The notes under the pieces: generated by a model
Told to the model about the DNA's origin: nothing
Seen by the model: only the letters and a program-made list of their open reading frames with translations
Database searches by the model: none
Position numbers and translations under genes: made by a program
Shown: one piece after another, positions 35,401 to 43,476 of the stretch
How positions within the stretch are numbered: position 1 is the first letter of the stretch
How the letters are laid out: each line of letters starts with the position of its first letter
NCBI RefSeq assembly: GCF_017829975.1
Contig: NZ_JAEEGA010000004.1
Coordinates: 1 to 64,000, forward strand
From: Vagococcus allomyrinae
GTDB taxonomy: Bacteria; Bacillota; Bacilli; Lactobacillales; Vagococcaceae
Reading direction: 5' to 3'
Length of the DNA: 64,000 nucleotides

Positions 35401-36663
35401 TTATAAGGTCATTCCTAATTTTTCGGCATAAGCAGTAATGGCCTTTTCAAAACAAGCCAAAGGAGGACGGACAGTCCCTGCTCCAATTTGCCCAATTCCC
35501 GCCTTTTTGTGGGCAATCCCTGTGTTGATAACAGGCGTAATGCCTGATTCCACTACTAAGCGAGCGTCGATTCCTAAACAAATTCCTTTGAAATCCCAAG
35601 TTGGCACTGGAAAGTTATTGTTGTGACTAATACAAATTTCAGCCATCTCATTGCTGGTGTTCAACGCATCGTAAAAGCCTCCTGAACCAACAAAACGAGT
35701 CACCGCTGGTGCCGCGATCATGGCCATTCCGCCTACACCAAAGGTTTCTGTGATGGCGCTGTCGCCGATATCGGTGTTGGCATCTTCTCCGCTATAGCCT
35801 GAGAAGTACAACCCTTGTGGCGTGTTAACTGGACCTGTAAACCACTGATCTCCCATACCGCTGATCCGAATGCCAAAGTCTTTCCCATTCCGACACATGG
35901 CTGTGACCACAGTGCCCTCTTCAATCAAGCGAGCCCCGTCCATGACAGCTTTAGCGGCAGCCATCATGATGTTTAAGAAAAATTGATCGGTATCCGCTAA
36001 GAATTGGGATACTTCTTGTTTTTCTTTTTCAGCAATCGGCAAACTGGTAATAATCGGACCAACTTCTTTGTAAAAGGCTAAGGAAGCGGCGATATTTCGT
36101 TGATGAAACTCATCCCCCATAGCGATTGCTTTTGCCACTAGAACGTTGACATTAAGGCCCTCTTCCATGGTTTGAATGGCTTGGCTTAAGACTGGTCCTA
36201 AAGTGTCTCGCATCCAGCGTAAGCGGGTGATCACTTCATCTGAGTAAGCACCAAAACGCAAGACTGCTCCAATTCCTTCGTTCATCGTACAATAAGCCCG
36301 ATTGCCATCGGTTTTATTTTCAACGACTAACAATGGCATATTGGCTGAGGTAATGCCCCCCATGGGGCCCACGGCATCATAGTGATGACAAGGGGCAAAG
36401 GCGACTTGTCCGGAAGCCAATAAGTGACGGGCTTCGGCTTCATCTGTTGCCCATTCTTCAAATAAGACGGCTCCGACACAAGAGCCTTGCATCGGATCGG
36501 TCATTTCCTCCCACGTCATGGGTGGCCCAGCGTGTAATAAGAGGTAACTGTCCAAAGCAGGAATCAGCGCCTTGGCTGGTTGAACATCCATTAAAAAGGG
36601 TGCACTTTGTGTGATTTTATCAATAACGGCTTGGTTAGCCTCATCAATTGTTTGGTAAGTCAT
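35401..36663 (-). CDS. allG: oxamate carbamoyltransferase subunit AllG (DUF1116, YlbE-like), copy B
   Basis: A 420-residue DUF1116 protein, almost the same as copy A: by eye about 20 base differences over the shared 1.42 kb and few amino-acid changes (for instance ATDEAEA here for ATNEAEA), apart from the last residues. Same motifs (PPMTWEEMTDPMQGSCVGA, CRNGKDFGIRISGMG). It begins 1 bp after the allF copy B stop with GGGGGAG upstream. Last gene of the allD-allF-allG operon, the set most closely tied to oxalurate by its AllD neighbour. A terminator is not obvious in the gap before allH's promoter region. Confidence 0.88.
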   Translation of the reverse strand: MTYQTIDEANQAVIDKITQSAPFLMDVQPAKALIPALDSYLLLHAGPPMTWEEMTDPMQGSCVGAVLFEEWATDEAEARHLLASGQVAFAPCHHYDAVGPMGGITSANMPLLVVENKTDGNRAYCTMNEGIGAVLRFGAYSDEVITRLRWMRDTLGPVLSQAIQTMEEGLNVNVLVAKAIAMGDEFHQRNIAASLAFYKEVGPIITSLPIAEKEKQEVSQFLADTDQFFLNIMMAAAKAVMDGARLIEEGTVVTAMCRNGKDFGIRISGMGDQWFTGPVNTPQGLYFSGYSGEDANTDIGDSAITETFGVGGMAMIAAPAVTRFVGSGGFYDALNTSNEMAEICISHNNNFPVPTWDFKGICLGIDARLVVESGITPVINTGIAHKKAGIGQIGAGTVRPPLACFEKAITAYAEKLGMTL

Positions 36664-36664
36664 A

Positions 36665-38422
36665 TTAATTCTCCCCCTTTGAAGCAAATTGGAAATTGTT
36701 TAAGAAATACAGCGTCTTCTGCAAGGCAACATCGCCACCTGCCGAAGGGCGCCAATCAAAGTGAGCCACTTCCCCACCATTGTCAGTAATCGACTCTGTA
36801 AAGCTTTGTAAGCCGATGTTGATGACTTTTGGTTTAATTCCTAATAAGGTTGTTACTTTTTCAGAAGCACGAGGTAAATGTGTCAGAGGACTGCTTATTT
36901 TTTCCGTAATGTTTTTCTCTGCAAAAGTTAACGAGTGACCAGTTGCAGCAAGTGCTGTGCGGATCATTTGCACATTGTTCTGACAGACCACTACGCCTGC
37001 TTCTTCTAAGATTTCAATTTGTGACTCGTACCCTTGTTTATCAGCATCTGTGCCGACGATCACACCGACAAAGATAACATGTCTGTTTTGCTCTTGTAAT
37101 TTTGTTTTGACTGCTTGGATTGGTTTTGCTAGTGCCGTCGCCATGTCATCATGAGCACCGTATCCGAGGACTACATCCAACATCACAACACCAATTTCCG
37201 GTTGTTCGAGAACTTTATTAAGCTCTGTTACTCGCACATCTGGATCAATCATTGGATGAGGACGACCATTAGTGTAGACATCATCTCCTAAATCCATAAT
37301 TTCGTGAGGGCCATTTTGCATAATAAATCCTTCAGCATGAGATGTTTCTGGTAGTTTTAAGGCATCTTGTAATAAAAATGCGGCTTCATAAGCTAGCGTG
37401 CCTCCTGAATATAACCCTTTTATTCCATCTGCTGTTCCTCTTCCAACTTCTTTAGCCGCTGCTGGCGTATATTCAACTGTCTGATTAAGGCTGATTTTAG
37501 TTGCTAACTGAGCAGCTTCTTCCAATGTATAAGCGTGATAAAGATTTTCTTCATGAGACCTTGGGTTCGATCCTAAGAATAACGTTACAACGGGTTTAGA
37601 CAGTTTACGAAGGACATCTAATACCATTGTGGCAACTTCTTTTGCTGGCGGTTTTGAGATCACCACAATCACATCGGTATCTGCCGATTCGTTTAAGGCG
37701 ATAATACTGTCAATCATTGAGACCGCCCCAACTTCCGTTGACAAGTCGCGTCCACCAGTTCCGATGGCATTTGTCACGCCTTGCCCATAACGATGAATCA
37801 ATGTGGTAACTTCTTGGATACCTGTGCCTGAAGCTCCGACAACACCGATTGTCCCCGGGCGAATATTATTTGTAAAAGCCAATGGCAGACTGTGAATAAC
37901 GCCTGTTCCACAATCAGGTCCCATAACTAGCAATCCTTTATCGTGAGCTTTTTGTTTTAAACGTGCTTCATCTTCAATTGCCACATTATCACTAAAAACA
38001 AATGCATGCAAATTGTGATCCAAAGCCTTCTCGATTTCCAAAGCGGCATAAACGCCTGGAATAGAAATCAAAGCGACATTGGCATCAGGCAAAGCTTTTA
38101 GTGCTTTATCCCAAGTGTTGATGGTTTCCTTGATGTCCCCAGTGCTTTCCTTCTGACTGTTCAATTCTGAATCAATCAAGTCCAGAATTTCTTGAGTATC
38201 CTCTTGAGACATAACTTCTAGCATCACCAACATATCATTAGCTGTTGCAGCCCCCATTTCCGGTGTGTCAAAACCACCAGACACTAAAATATCTTTGTTG
38301 GCAGGGGTTCCCATCATGATGGATACCCGTTTTACACTAGCCAATTGACTTAATTTACTTGTTAACAACATCAAGACAACAGAGTCTTGATAACTATTTT
38401 TCATAATAATTGTCTGTAACAT
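36665..38422 (-). CDS. allF: oxamate carbamoyltransferase subunit FdrA (AllF), copy B
   Basis: The 585-residue FdrA has the same architecture as copy A (VVGASGTGIQEVTTLIHRYG, GPDCGTGVIHSLPLAF, GTGGRDLSTEVGAV). The start at 38422 follows AAAAGGAGTGGG. It lies 41 bp after allD, so ureidoglycolate dehydrogenase and this FdrA-AllG pair form one operon, the expected arrangement for oxalurate phosphorolysis. The segments about 37501-37832 and 36665-36832 are nearly identical to copy A, while the rest of the gene shows many replacements, for example after SLNQTVEYTP. Confidence 0.87.
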   Translation of the reverse strand: MLQTIIMKNSYQDSVVLMLLTSKLSQLASVKRVSIMMGTPANKDILVSGGFDTPEMGAATANDMLVMLEVMSQEDTQEILDLIDSELNSQKESTGDIKETINTWDKALKALPDANVALISIPGVYAALEIEKALDHNLHAFVFSDNVAIEDEARLKQKAHDKGLLVMGPDCGTGVIHSLPLAFTNNIRPGTIGVVGASGTGIQEVTTLIHRYGQGVTNAIGTGGRDLSTEVGAVSMIDSIIALNESADTDVIVVISKPPAKEVATMVLDVLRKLSKPVVTLFLGSNPRSHEENLYHAYTLEEAAQLATKISLNQTVEYTPAAAKEVGRGTADGIKGLYSGGTLAYEAAFLLQDALKLPETSHAEGFIMQNGPHEIMDLGDDVYTNGRPHPMIDPDVRVTELNKVLEQPEIGVVMLDVVLGYGAHDDMATALAKPIQAVKTKLQEQNRHVIFVGVIVGTDADKQGYESQIEILEEAGVVVCQNNVQMIRTALAATGHSLTFAEKNITEKISSPLTHLPRASEKVTTLLGIKPKVINIGLQSFTESITDNGGEVAHFDWRPSAGGDVALQKTLYFLNNFQFASKGEN

Positions 38423-38463
38423 TTTCCCACTCCTTTTACTTTGTCGGCTTCTCTTTATGTTGG

Positions 38464-39534
38464 TTATTCTTTTTCTGCAAAAGTATCAGAATGATCGTAT
38501 TTATCAAAATGAATCGTCTCACTTATTAAATAATCGTAAATTTCTCTGACGATTGGGATTCCCTTTATGTCGCTTTCGGCTTGAATTTTTTCAGCTAACT
38601 CCCCAGGATAAAGAACCTGATCAAACCCTTTAGTAGGTTGATTTTCGTGTAGTTCAGCAATCATTGTTGAAAGATTTTCCTTAAATTGTCTTAAATCAGT
38701 AAAATAAGCCGGATTTATGACAATATGCAAATGACCTAAATTCCGTCCCTTTGACAAATCAGAGTACATGGAACTAACATGTTTCCCAAAAGGCAAGCCG
38801 AGTAAGCTTCCAGATAAAATATCCACCATCATCATTAAGCCATATCCTTTAGGTCCAGCAATTGGAAGTAAGCCCTGCACTTTGTAAGGATCTGTCGTGG
38901 GTTGCCCTTGAACATCAACTGCCCAATTATTGGGGATTTCCAAATGTTTACTGCGAGCATCAAGGATTTTCCCCCATGCTTGGACAGTTGTTGCCATATC
39001 AAAAATAATAGGCCGCTCTCCTTGGGTTGGAGCACTAAAGGCAATGGGATTAGTTCCAAAATAAGGCTCGGTTCCACCAAAAGGGACTGCCATAGGATCT
39101 GATTGGCAAACTGTCAAACAAATTAGATCCGATTGAGCTGCAATATCTGCATAATAAGACAACATGCCGCTATGCCCCATTTTAGAAATTCCAACAATAC
39201 CGACCCCTGTATCTTGTGCCAGTTTTATGGCATGAAAAAGCCCTTCTTTTGCTGCCACATGCCCAGAACCATTGTCTCCGTGAAAAATACCGGTGCTGGG
39301 CCCAGTTTGCTCGAACTTAAATGCTGGTTTAAGTGTTAACCCACCTTTAGCAATCCGCTCAGCGTAATACTCAACACGAACGGCTCCATGAGAATGGATG
39401 CCACGAGCATCGGCGTAACGTAAATGCCGACCAACTTCCTCAGCATGTTCTTGAGACATGCCTGCTGCTTGCAATTTGTGACTGACTAATGATTCTAATT
39501 CTGTCGCTTCTAAATAAATTAATTCTTCCGACAT
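38464..39534 (-). CDS. allD: ureidoglycolate dehydrogenase (NAD-dependent)
   Basis: Oxidises (S)-ureidoglycolate to oxalurate. The 356-residue protein belongs to the malate/L-lactate/sulfolactate dehydrogenase type 2 family: ADARGIHSHGAVRVEYY (catalytic histidine region, about 47-63), NGSGHVAAKEG, FGTNPIAFSAPT and PKGYGLMMMVDILSG. The family includes several 2-hydroxyacid dehydrogenases, but the next genes (FdrA-AllG) and AllE/AllC upstream point to AllD. AGGAGG lies 7 bp before the ATG. Confidence 0.88.
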   Translation of the reverse strand: MSEELIYLEATELESLVSHKLQAAGMSQEHAEEVGRHLRYADARGIHSHGAVRVEYYAERIAKGGLTLKPAFKFEQTGPSTGIFHGDNGSGHVAAKEGLFHAIKLAQDTGVGIVGISKMGHSGMLSYYADIAAQSDLICLTVCQSDPMAVPFGGTEPYFGTNPIAFSAPTQGERPIIFDMATTVQAWGKILDARSKHLEIPNNWAVDVQGQPTTDPYKVQGLLPIAGPKGYGLMMMVDILSGSLLGLPFGKHVSSMYSDLSKGRNLGHLHIVINPAYFTDLRQFKENLSTMIAELHENQPTKGFDQVLYPGELAEKIQAESDIKGIPIVREIYDYLISETIHFDKYDHSDTFAEKE

Positions 39535-39546
39535 GACAATCCTCCT

Positions 39547-39560
39547 AAGAAACGTTTCAC
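39547..39560. promoter_or_regulatory. cre-like palindrome before allD
   Basis: GAAACGTTTC is a 10-bp palindrome located 13 bp upstream of the allD start, partly like a cre box but with mismatches at the ends. A nearby TTGTTCGAAA (39580) also occurs before pucG (29457). Confidence 0.3.
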
Positions 39561-39628
39561 GGCCTAAAGTGGCTGAAACTTGTTCGAAATTCGCGCTAAG
39601 CTAGCCGGTACATGACTGGCACTAGCAC

Positions 39629-39669
39629 TGAAAAGCTTTTCGAGGACTGTTTCTCTCGAAAAGCTCTTT
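39629..39669 (-). terminator. hairpin between allE and allD
   Basis: AGCTTTTCGAG and CTCGAAAAGCT form an 11-bp stem around an 8-9-nt loop. It has a T-rich tail on both sides and probably ends or weakens the allC-MFS-allE transcript. Confidence 0.6.
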
Positions 39670-39792
39670 TATTGTGACATAGACAAGTATAAAAGCTTCT
39701 CTATGCCGTAGTTTAGATCTAGCAACACAAGATGACGTCTCATGACGCTTTCCTGGCTGGCAATAAGCACCTTATTATTGTCGGTTAGATGT

Positions 39793-40578
39793 TTACAATT
39801 CCACGTCGCGGTTACAGTCTTTCGAATATAAGTAACTCAAAGGTGCGTTACGTCCAACTGAATAACAAGCTTGTAAATTATAGGCCCCCATAAAGATGTA
39901 ATCACCTTTTTTCACTGGGACCCAGTTATTATCGAGATTGTACATACCTTCGCCGCTTAATAACAATGCACCGTGTTCCTGATAATGAGTCTCGATGTAC
40001 CCATGAGAACCTCCGGTATCGAAAGCCAGAATATGGAAATTCATATCAAAATTTAAATCTGTTGGCAATAGATTTTTGAAATTGACGTCTGTCATACCTT
40101 CGTAAGCTTCACCTTCAACCTCATTGGAGTTACCAGAAACAACATAAGGCTCATACCCTTCTGCAGGTTGATATTTTTTCTTGTAAAGGAACGTTTCAGT
40201 TGCGACAGATGAGTGATTAACAAACCTTAGCTTTTCAGTCGGTGGGCAATAAACATACCCTCCTGCTGCCAAACTAAAGGTCTCCTGACCAACGGATACT
40301 GTCAATTCACCAGTCATCACATAAATAAATGTTTCAATGCCATTTCCACCAAATCCTTGGTCATTTTTTCCGCCTGGTAACACGTTACACACGTAATCCA
40401 CGAATGTTGCGCCTAATTTTGGTGTGGCTAATATTGTCATTTCGCAATTATCAAAGCCCGGAAGAACATTCTTAACTAGCCCATTTGGTGGGATAATCGC
40501 AAAGTTTCCTCGTTCAATTACCGCCCGTGATGCTAATAAATCTGTTGGATACCCCATCTCATTTGTCTTATAACCCAT
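39793..40578 (-). CDS. allE: (S)-ureidoglycine aminohydrolase
   Basis: Releases ammonia from (S)-ureidoglycine to give (S)-ureidoglycolate (Mn-dependent). The 261-residue protein is a bicupin like E. coli YlbA/AllE: first cupin about residues 55-120 (GGNGIETFIYVMTGELTVSV), second about 175-250 with the metal site GGSHGYIETHYQEHGALLLSGEGMYNL. The extended N-terminus (MGYPTDLLASRAVIERGNFA) is also typical. Third gene of the allC-MFS-allE operon. Confidence 0.9.
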   Translation of the reverse strand: MGYKTNEMGYPTDLLASRAVIERGNFAIIPPNGLVKNVLPGFDNCEMTILATPKLGATFVDYVCNVLPGGKNDQGFGGNGIETFIYVMTGELTVSVGQETFSLAAGGYVYCPPTEKLRFVNHSSVATETFLYKKKYQPAEGYEPYVVSGNSNEVEGEAYEGMTDVNFKNLLPTDLNFDMNFHILAFDTGGSHGYIETHYQEHGALLLSGEGMYNLDNNWVPVKKGDYIFMGAYNLQACYSVGRNAPLSYLYSKDCNRDVEL

Positions 40579-40604
40579 GTCAATACGCCTCTTTCGTTTA
40601 CATT

Positions 40605-41849
40605 TTAAGCATTTGCTTTTTTTCTATTTGTTATGACAAACAACACTGTTGCTACAACTAAAATCACTGCTGAAATATAAAAGCCCATAATTTTCGAGCC
40701 AGTATTATCAGAAATTAACCCAGTTAAGGCTGGTGCAATGACCGATGAACTCATACCGAAGAAATTAAACACGCCAAAGGTGGTCCCATAACTTTCTTTT
40801 GACGCACTGTCGGCAATATAAGAAATAATAATTGGTTCTACAGCCAATTTGCCTAATAACCCATATAAGATTAAGGCAACCAATAAAATACCTGAACTCG
40901 GTGCTAAAACGGTTAACAATAACATTAAAGCTGCTGCTATTTCTAAAACAAAGATAAAACTGATTTTTTTGTCGCGATTTTTATCTGACAAGCGACTGAA
41001 GAACAATGCGCCAGGAATAGCTGAAAAGGCCACTAATGCTGACGAAAAACCAATTGCCAATCCTTGGAATCCTCGTTCTTCTTGCAAGAAGGAGGGTAAC
41101 CATGTTACGACCATGTAATAACCATAACAGGTACCAAAATATAACAAGTAAGCTGTTATCATTTTCAAGCTGAACAACTGTTTCATATTGGTCTTGCCTT
41201 GTGGTTGCGTATCTTCTACAGTCTCTTTGGTAGCAGAAACAGGAGCAACGCGGCCTGGTTTAATAACGATCGCAAACACTGCTACCATCGCAAGGATTGC
41301 CACTACACAGATATACATCATCGTTTGCCAAGGCATTCCAAACTGTTTAACAATCAAACTTGAACCGATTAAACCAAATCCCATACCTACTGCTGATCCG
41401 CTGTTAATGATGGCAGTTGAAAGACCGCGACGCTCAGCAGGAATACTTTCTGATGAAAGTGAGTATGCGGCCCCGTAATAAGAGCCACAACCAATTCCTG
41501 CTAACACACTACCGATATAGATACTTGTAATGGACGTTGCTGTTGAAATAAAGAAGGCCGCCACAGCGAATAACAGAAATCCCGGAATAAGAACGGTTTT
41601 CTTTCCTAATTTATCGACTAAAATCCCAGCAGGAATTTGCATACCCGTATAACCAAAGAAATAACAACTTGAAATTAGACCCATTTGAGCATTTGAGTAC
41701 TTCCCAATTGTCGCTTGAATTTCTGGGAAAAGGGGTGTTAGTGCTGAACGGTAAATCCAAATCGTCACCCAACCTAAACACAACATAATGATTACTTTTT
41801 GCCAATACTGTAAGCCTTTTTCCTGGGGGCTTGTGCTAACATTTTCCAT
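40605..41849 (-). CDS. MFS transporter in the allC-allE operon
   Basis: The 414-residue protein has 12 predicted helices and MFS signatures (PAGILVDKLGKKTVLIPG in loop 2-3, YSLSSESIPAERRGLSTAII). It looks like the anion:cation symporter or GlpT/ACS-like group. Between allC and allE, with 18- and 26-bp gaps, it is likely to move allantoate or another ureide. The cargo is inferred from position only. Confidence 0.8.
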   Translation of the reverse strand: MENVSTSPQEKGLQYWQKVIIMLCLGWVTIWIYRSALTPLFPEIQATIGKYSNAQMGLISSCYFFGYTGMQIPAGILVDKLGKKTVLIPGFLLFAVAAFFISTATSITSIYIGSVLAGIGCGSYYGAAYSLSSESIPAERRGLSTAIINSGSAVGMGFGLIGSSLIVKQFGMPWQTMMYICVVAILAMVAVFAIVIKPGRVAPVSATKETVEDTQPQGKTNMKQLFSLKMITAYLLYFGTCYGYYMVVTWLPSFLQEERGFQGLAIGFSSALVAFSAIPGALFFSRLSDKNRDKKISFIFVLEIAAALMLLLTVLAPSSGILLVALILYGLLGKLAVEPIIISYIADSASKESYGTTFGVFNFFGMSSSVIAPALTGLISDNTGSKIMGFYISAVILVVATVLFVITNRKKANA

Positions 41850-41867
41850 TTATTTCTCCCTCGCTCT

Positions 41868-43100
41868 CTAATCTTCGTACGCTAATTTATGAATTGATGC
41901 AATTAAAGCCTTCAAACCTTCGACTAAATCTTCTGTTTTAGTTGCTTCGGCTGGGTTGTGACTAATGCCACCAATGCTTGGAACAAAGAGCATGGCCGTT
42001 GGAACATTGACGGCAAAAATTTGCGAATCATGACCAGCACCACTGTGCATCACTTGGAAATTTAAGCCAGCTTCGGTACAAGCTGTCTCTAAAACATTCA
42101 CGATCTCTTGAGACATGGGGGTCGGCGCTTCATTCATCCAATTGTCAATCTCGATTTTAATTCCCATTTTGTTAGCCGTTGCTTTCATGTCTGCTTCAAT
42201 TTCTTTAGTGAAAGCTGCAAGCTCTGTTGCATCAGTGTGACGGCAATCCATTGTAAACACTGTATGGCCAGGCACAACATTGACAGTGTTAGGTTGGACT
42301 TCCACATGACCAAAAGTCAATACCAACGGATCTCCATGATGATGTGCTTTGTCAATAGCTTCATTAATCATCTTGCTCATGGCATAAACCGTATCTTTGC
42401 GGTATCCCATCGGCGTAGTTCCAGCATGATTTGATTCGCCTTCTAAGGTAATGTTATAGCGTTTTTGCCCAACAATACTGTTGACAACCCCCACTTGTTT
42501 GCCAGTTTTTTCCAAAACAGAGCCTTGTTCAATATGAATTTCCACAAAAGCTTTAATGTCTTTACGCAGTCCCTCGTTTTCGTCTTTAAAATCAAAGCCA
42601 GCATCACGCATTGCATCAACAAATTTAATGCCTGCCGCGTCAGCAGCTTCAAGTACATCCGCTTTATCTGCAATTCCCCAGATGTTTTTACTGCCCCAGA
42701 AAGCGTAAGGGAAACGACTGCCCTCTTCTTCGGCCATGGAAATAACTTCCATGCTACGCAATGGTTGTCCGTATTTTTCCGTTAAATATTTAACTGCTAA
42801 ATAAGAAGCTAAAATGCCAAATTGACCGTCTAGAGCCCCACCATTAACAACTGTATCTACATGAGATCCCGTCATAATCGTTTCCATTGGGTAATGACTG
42901 CCTTCGATTCTGCCAAATAAATTACCTACAGCATCAAAGGAAGTTGTTAGCCCAATGGCTTCAAACTTTGCTTTTAAGCCATTTTGAGCTATTTGCCAGT
43001 TTTCATCATATAGCAGGCGTGTTGTGCCACCAGTTGGATCAGCGCCAATTCCTGATAGCCATGCTACATGTTCTTCAACTACTGCGCTTAAATCGTTCAT
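41868..43100 (-). CDS. allC: allantoate amidohydrolase
   Basis: Converts allantoate to (S)-ureidoglycine, CO2 and ammonia. The 410-residue protein is an M20-type metallo-amidase (hydantoinase/carbamoylase group) with GSHVDTVVNGGALDGQFG (metal H and D, about 79-96), MAEEEGSRFPYAFWGS (glutamates), VEIHIEQGSVLE, the dimerisation motif NHAGTTPM, and the late SGAGHDSQIFA histidine. This fits AllC rather than beta-ureidopropionase. First gene of the operon with the MFS transporter and allE. GAGGAG precedes the ATG. Confidence 0.92.
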   Translation of the reverse strand: MNDLSAVVEEHVAWLSGIGADPTGGTTRLLYDENWQIAQNGLKAKFEAIGLTTSFDAVGNLFGRIEGSHYPMETIMTGSHVDTVVNGGALDGQFGILASYLAVKYLTEKYGQPLRSMEVISMAEEEGSRFPYAFWGSKNIWGIADKADVLEAADAAGIKFVDAMRDAGFDFKDENEGLRKDIKAFVEIHIEQGSVLEKTGKQVGVVNSIVGQKRYNITLEGESNHAGTTPMGYRKDTVYAMSKMINEAIDKAHHHGDPLVLTFGHVEVQPNTVNVVPGHTVFTMDCRHTDATELAAFTKEIEADMKATANKMGIKIEIDNWMNEAPTPMSQEIVNVLETACTEAGLNFQVMHSGAGHDSQIFAVNVPTAMLFVPSIGGISHNPAEATKTEDLVEGLKALIASIHKLAYED

Positions 43101-43476
43101 TCATTCCACTCCTCTTTTAATAGGTCGCTTGTTCCTTATCTTTAACATCTAAAGTGTAAGCCTTTTACAAAAGGTTAGCATTAGCTAATAACACTAAAAA
43201 AGGAAACCTTCTTTAGCTATTATGCCCAAACCCGCTTTCACATAGTAATTTCGACAAACTCTTACGGCCCTGTAGCCTCAAAAAAAAATGTGTACTTTTT
43301 TGAAAAAAATTTAACAAACTTATTTTTTATTTGTTTGTTTTGAACAATCATTGAGAATCACTTTGGCATTTTCATTTATATCATAGAGAAAACGCTTCAT
43401 GGTATGATAACGACAGATCTATATGTTGCTTTTATTTTTCATTAAGCCCATATTAGAGAGAAAGGAGCACGGTAAG
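43101..43476. other. divergent regulatory gap between allC and the symporter gene
   Basis: 376 bp with no coding potential. The right part holds a cre box and a -10 for the symporter. A TTAGC/GCTAA short dyad (AGCATTAGCTAATA, near 43167-43185) lies on the allC side. No clear allC promoter could be fixed. Confidence 0.45.
43387..43408 (+). promoter_or_regulatory. promoter of the symporter gene with cre box
   Basis: AGAAAACGCTTCAT (43387-43400, cre-like) lies 2 bp before TATGAT (43403-43408), about 70 bp upstream of the start at 43477. The arrangement copies that of pucR3. Confidence 0.55.
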
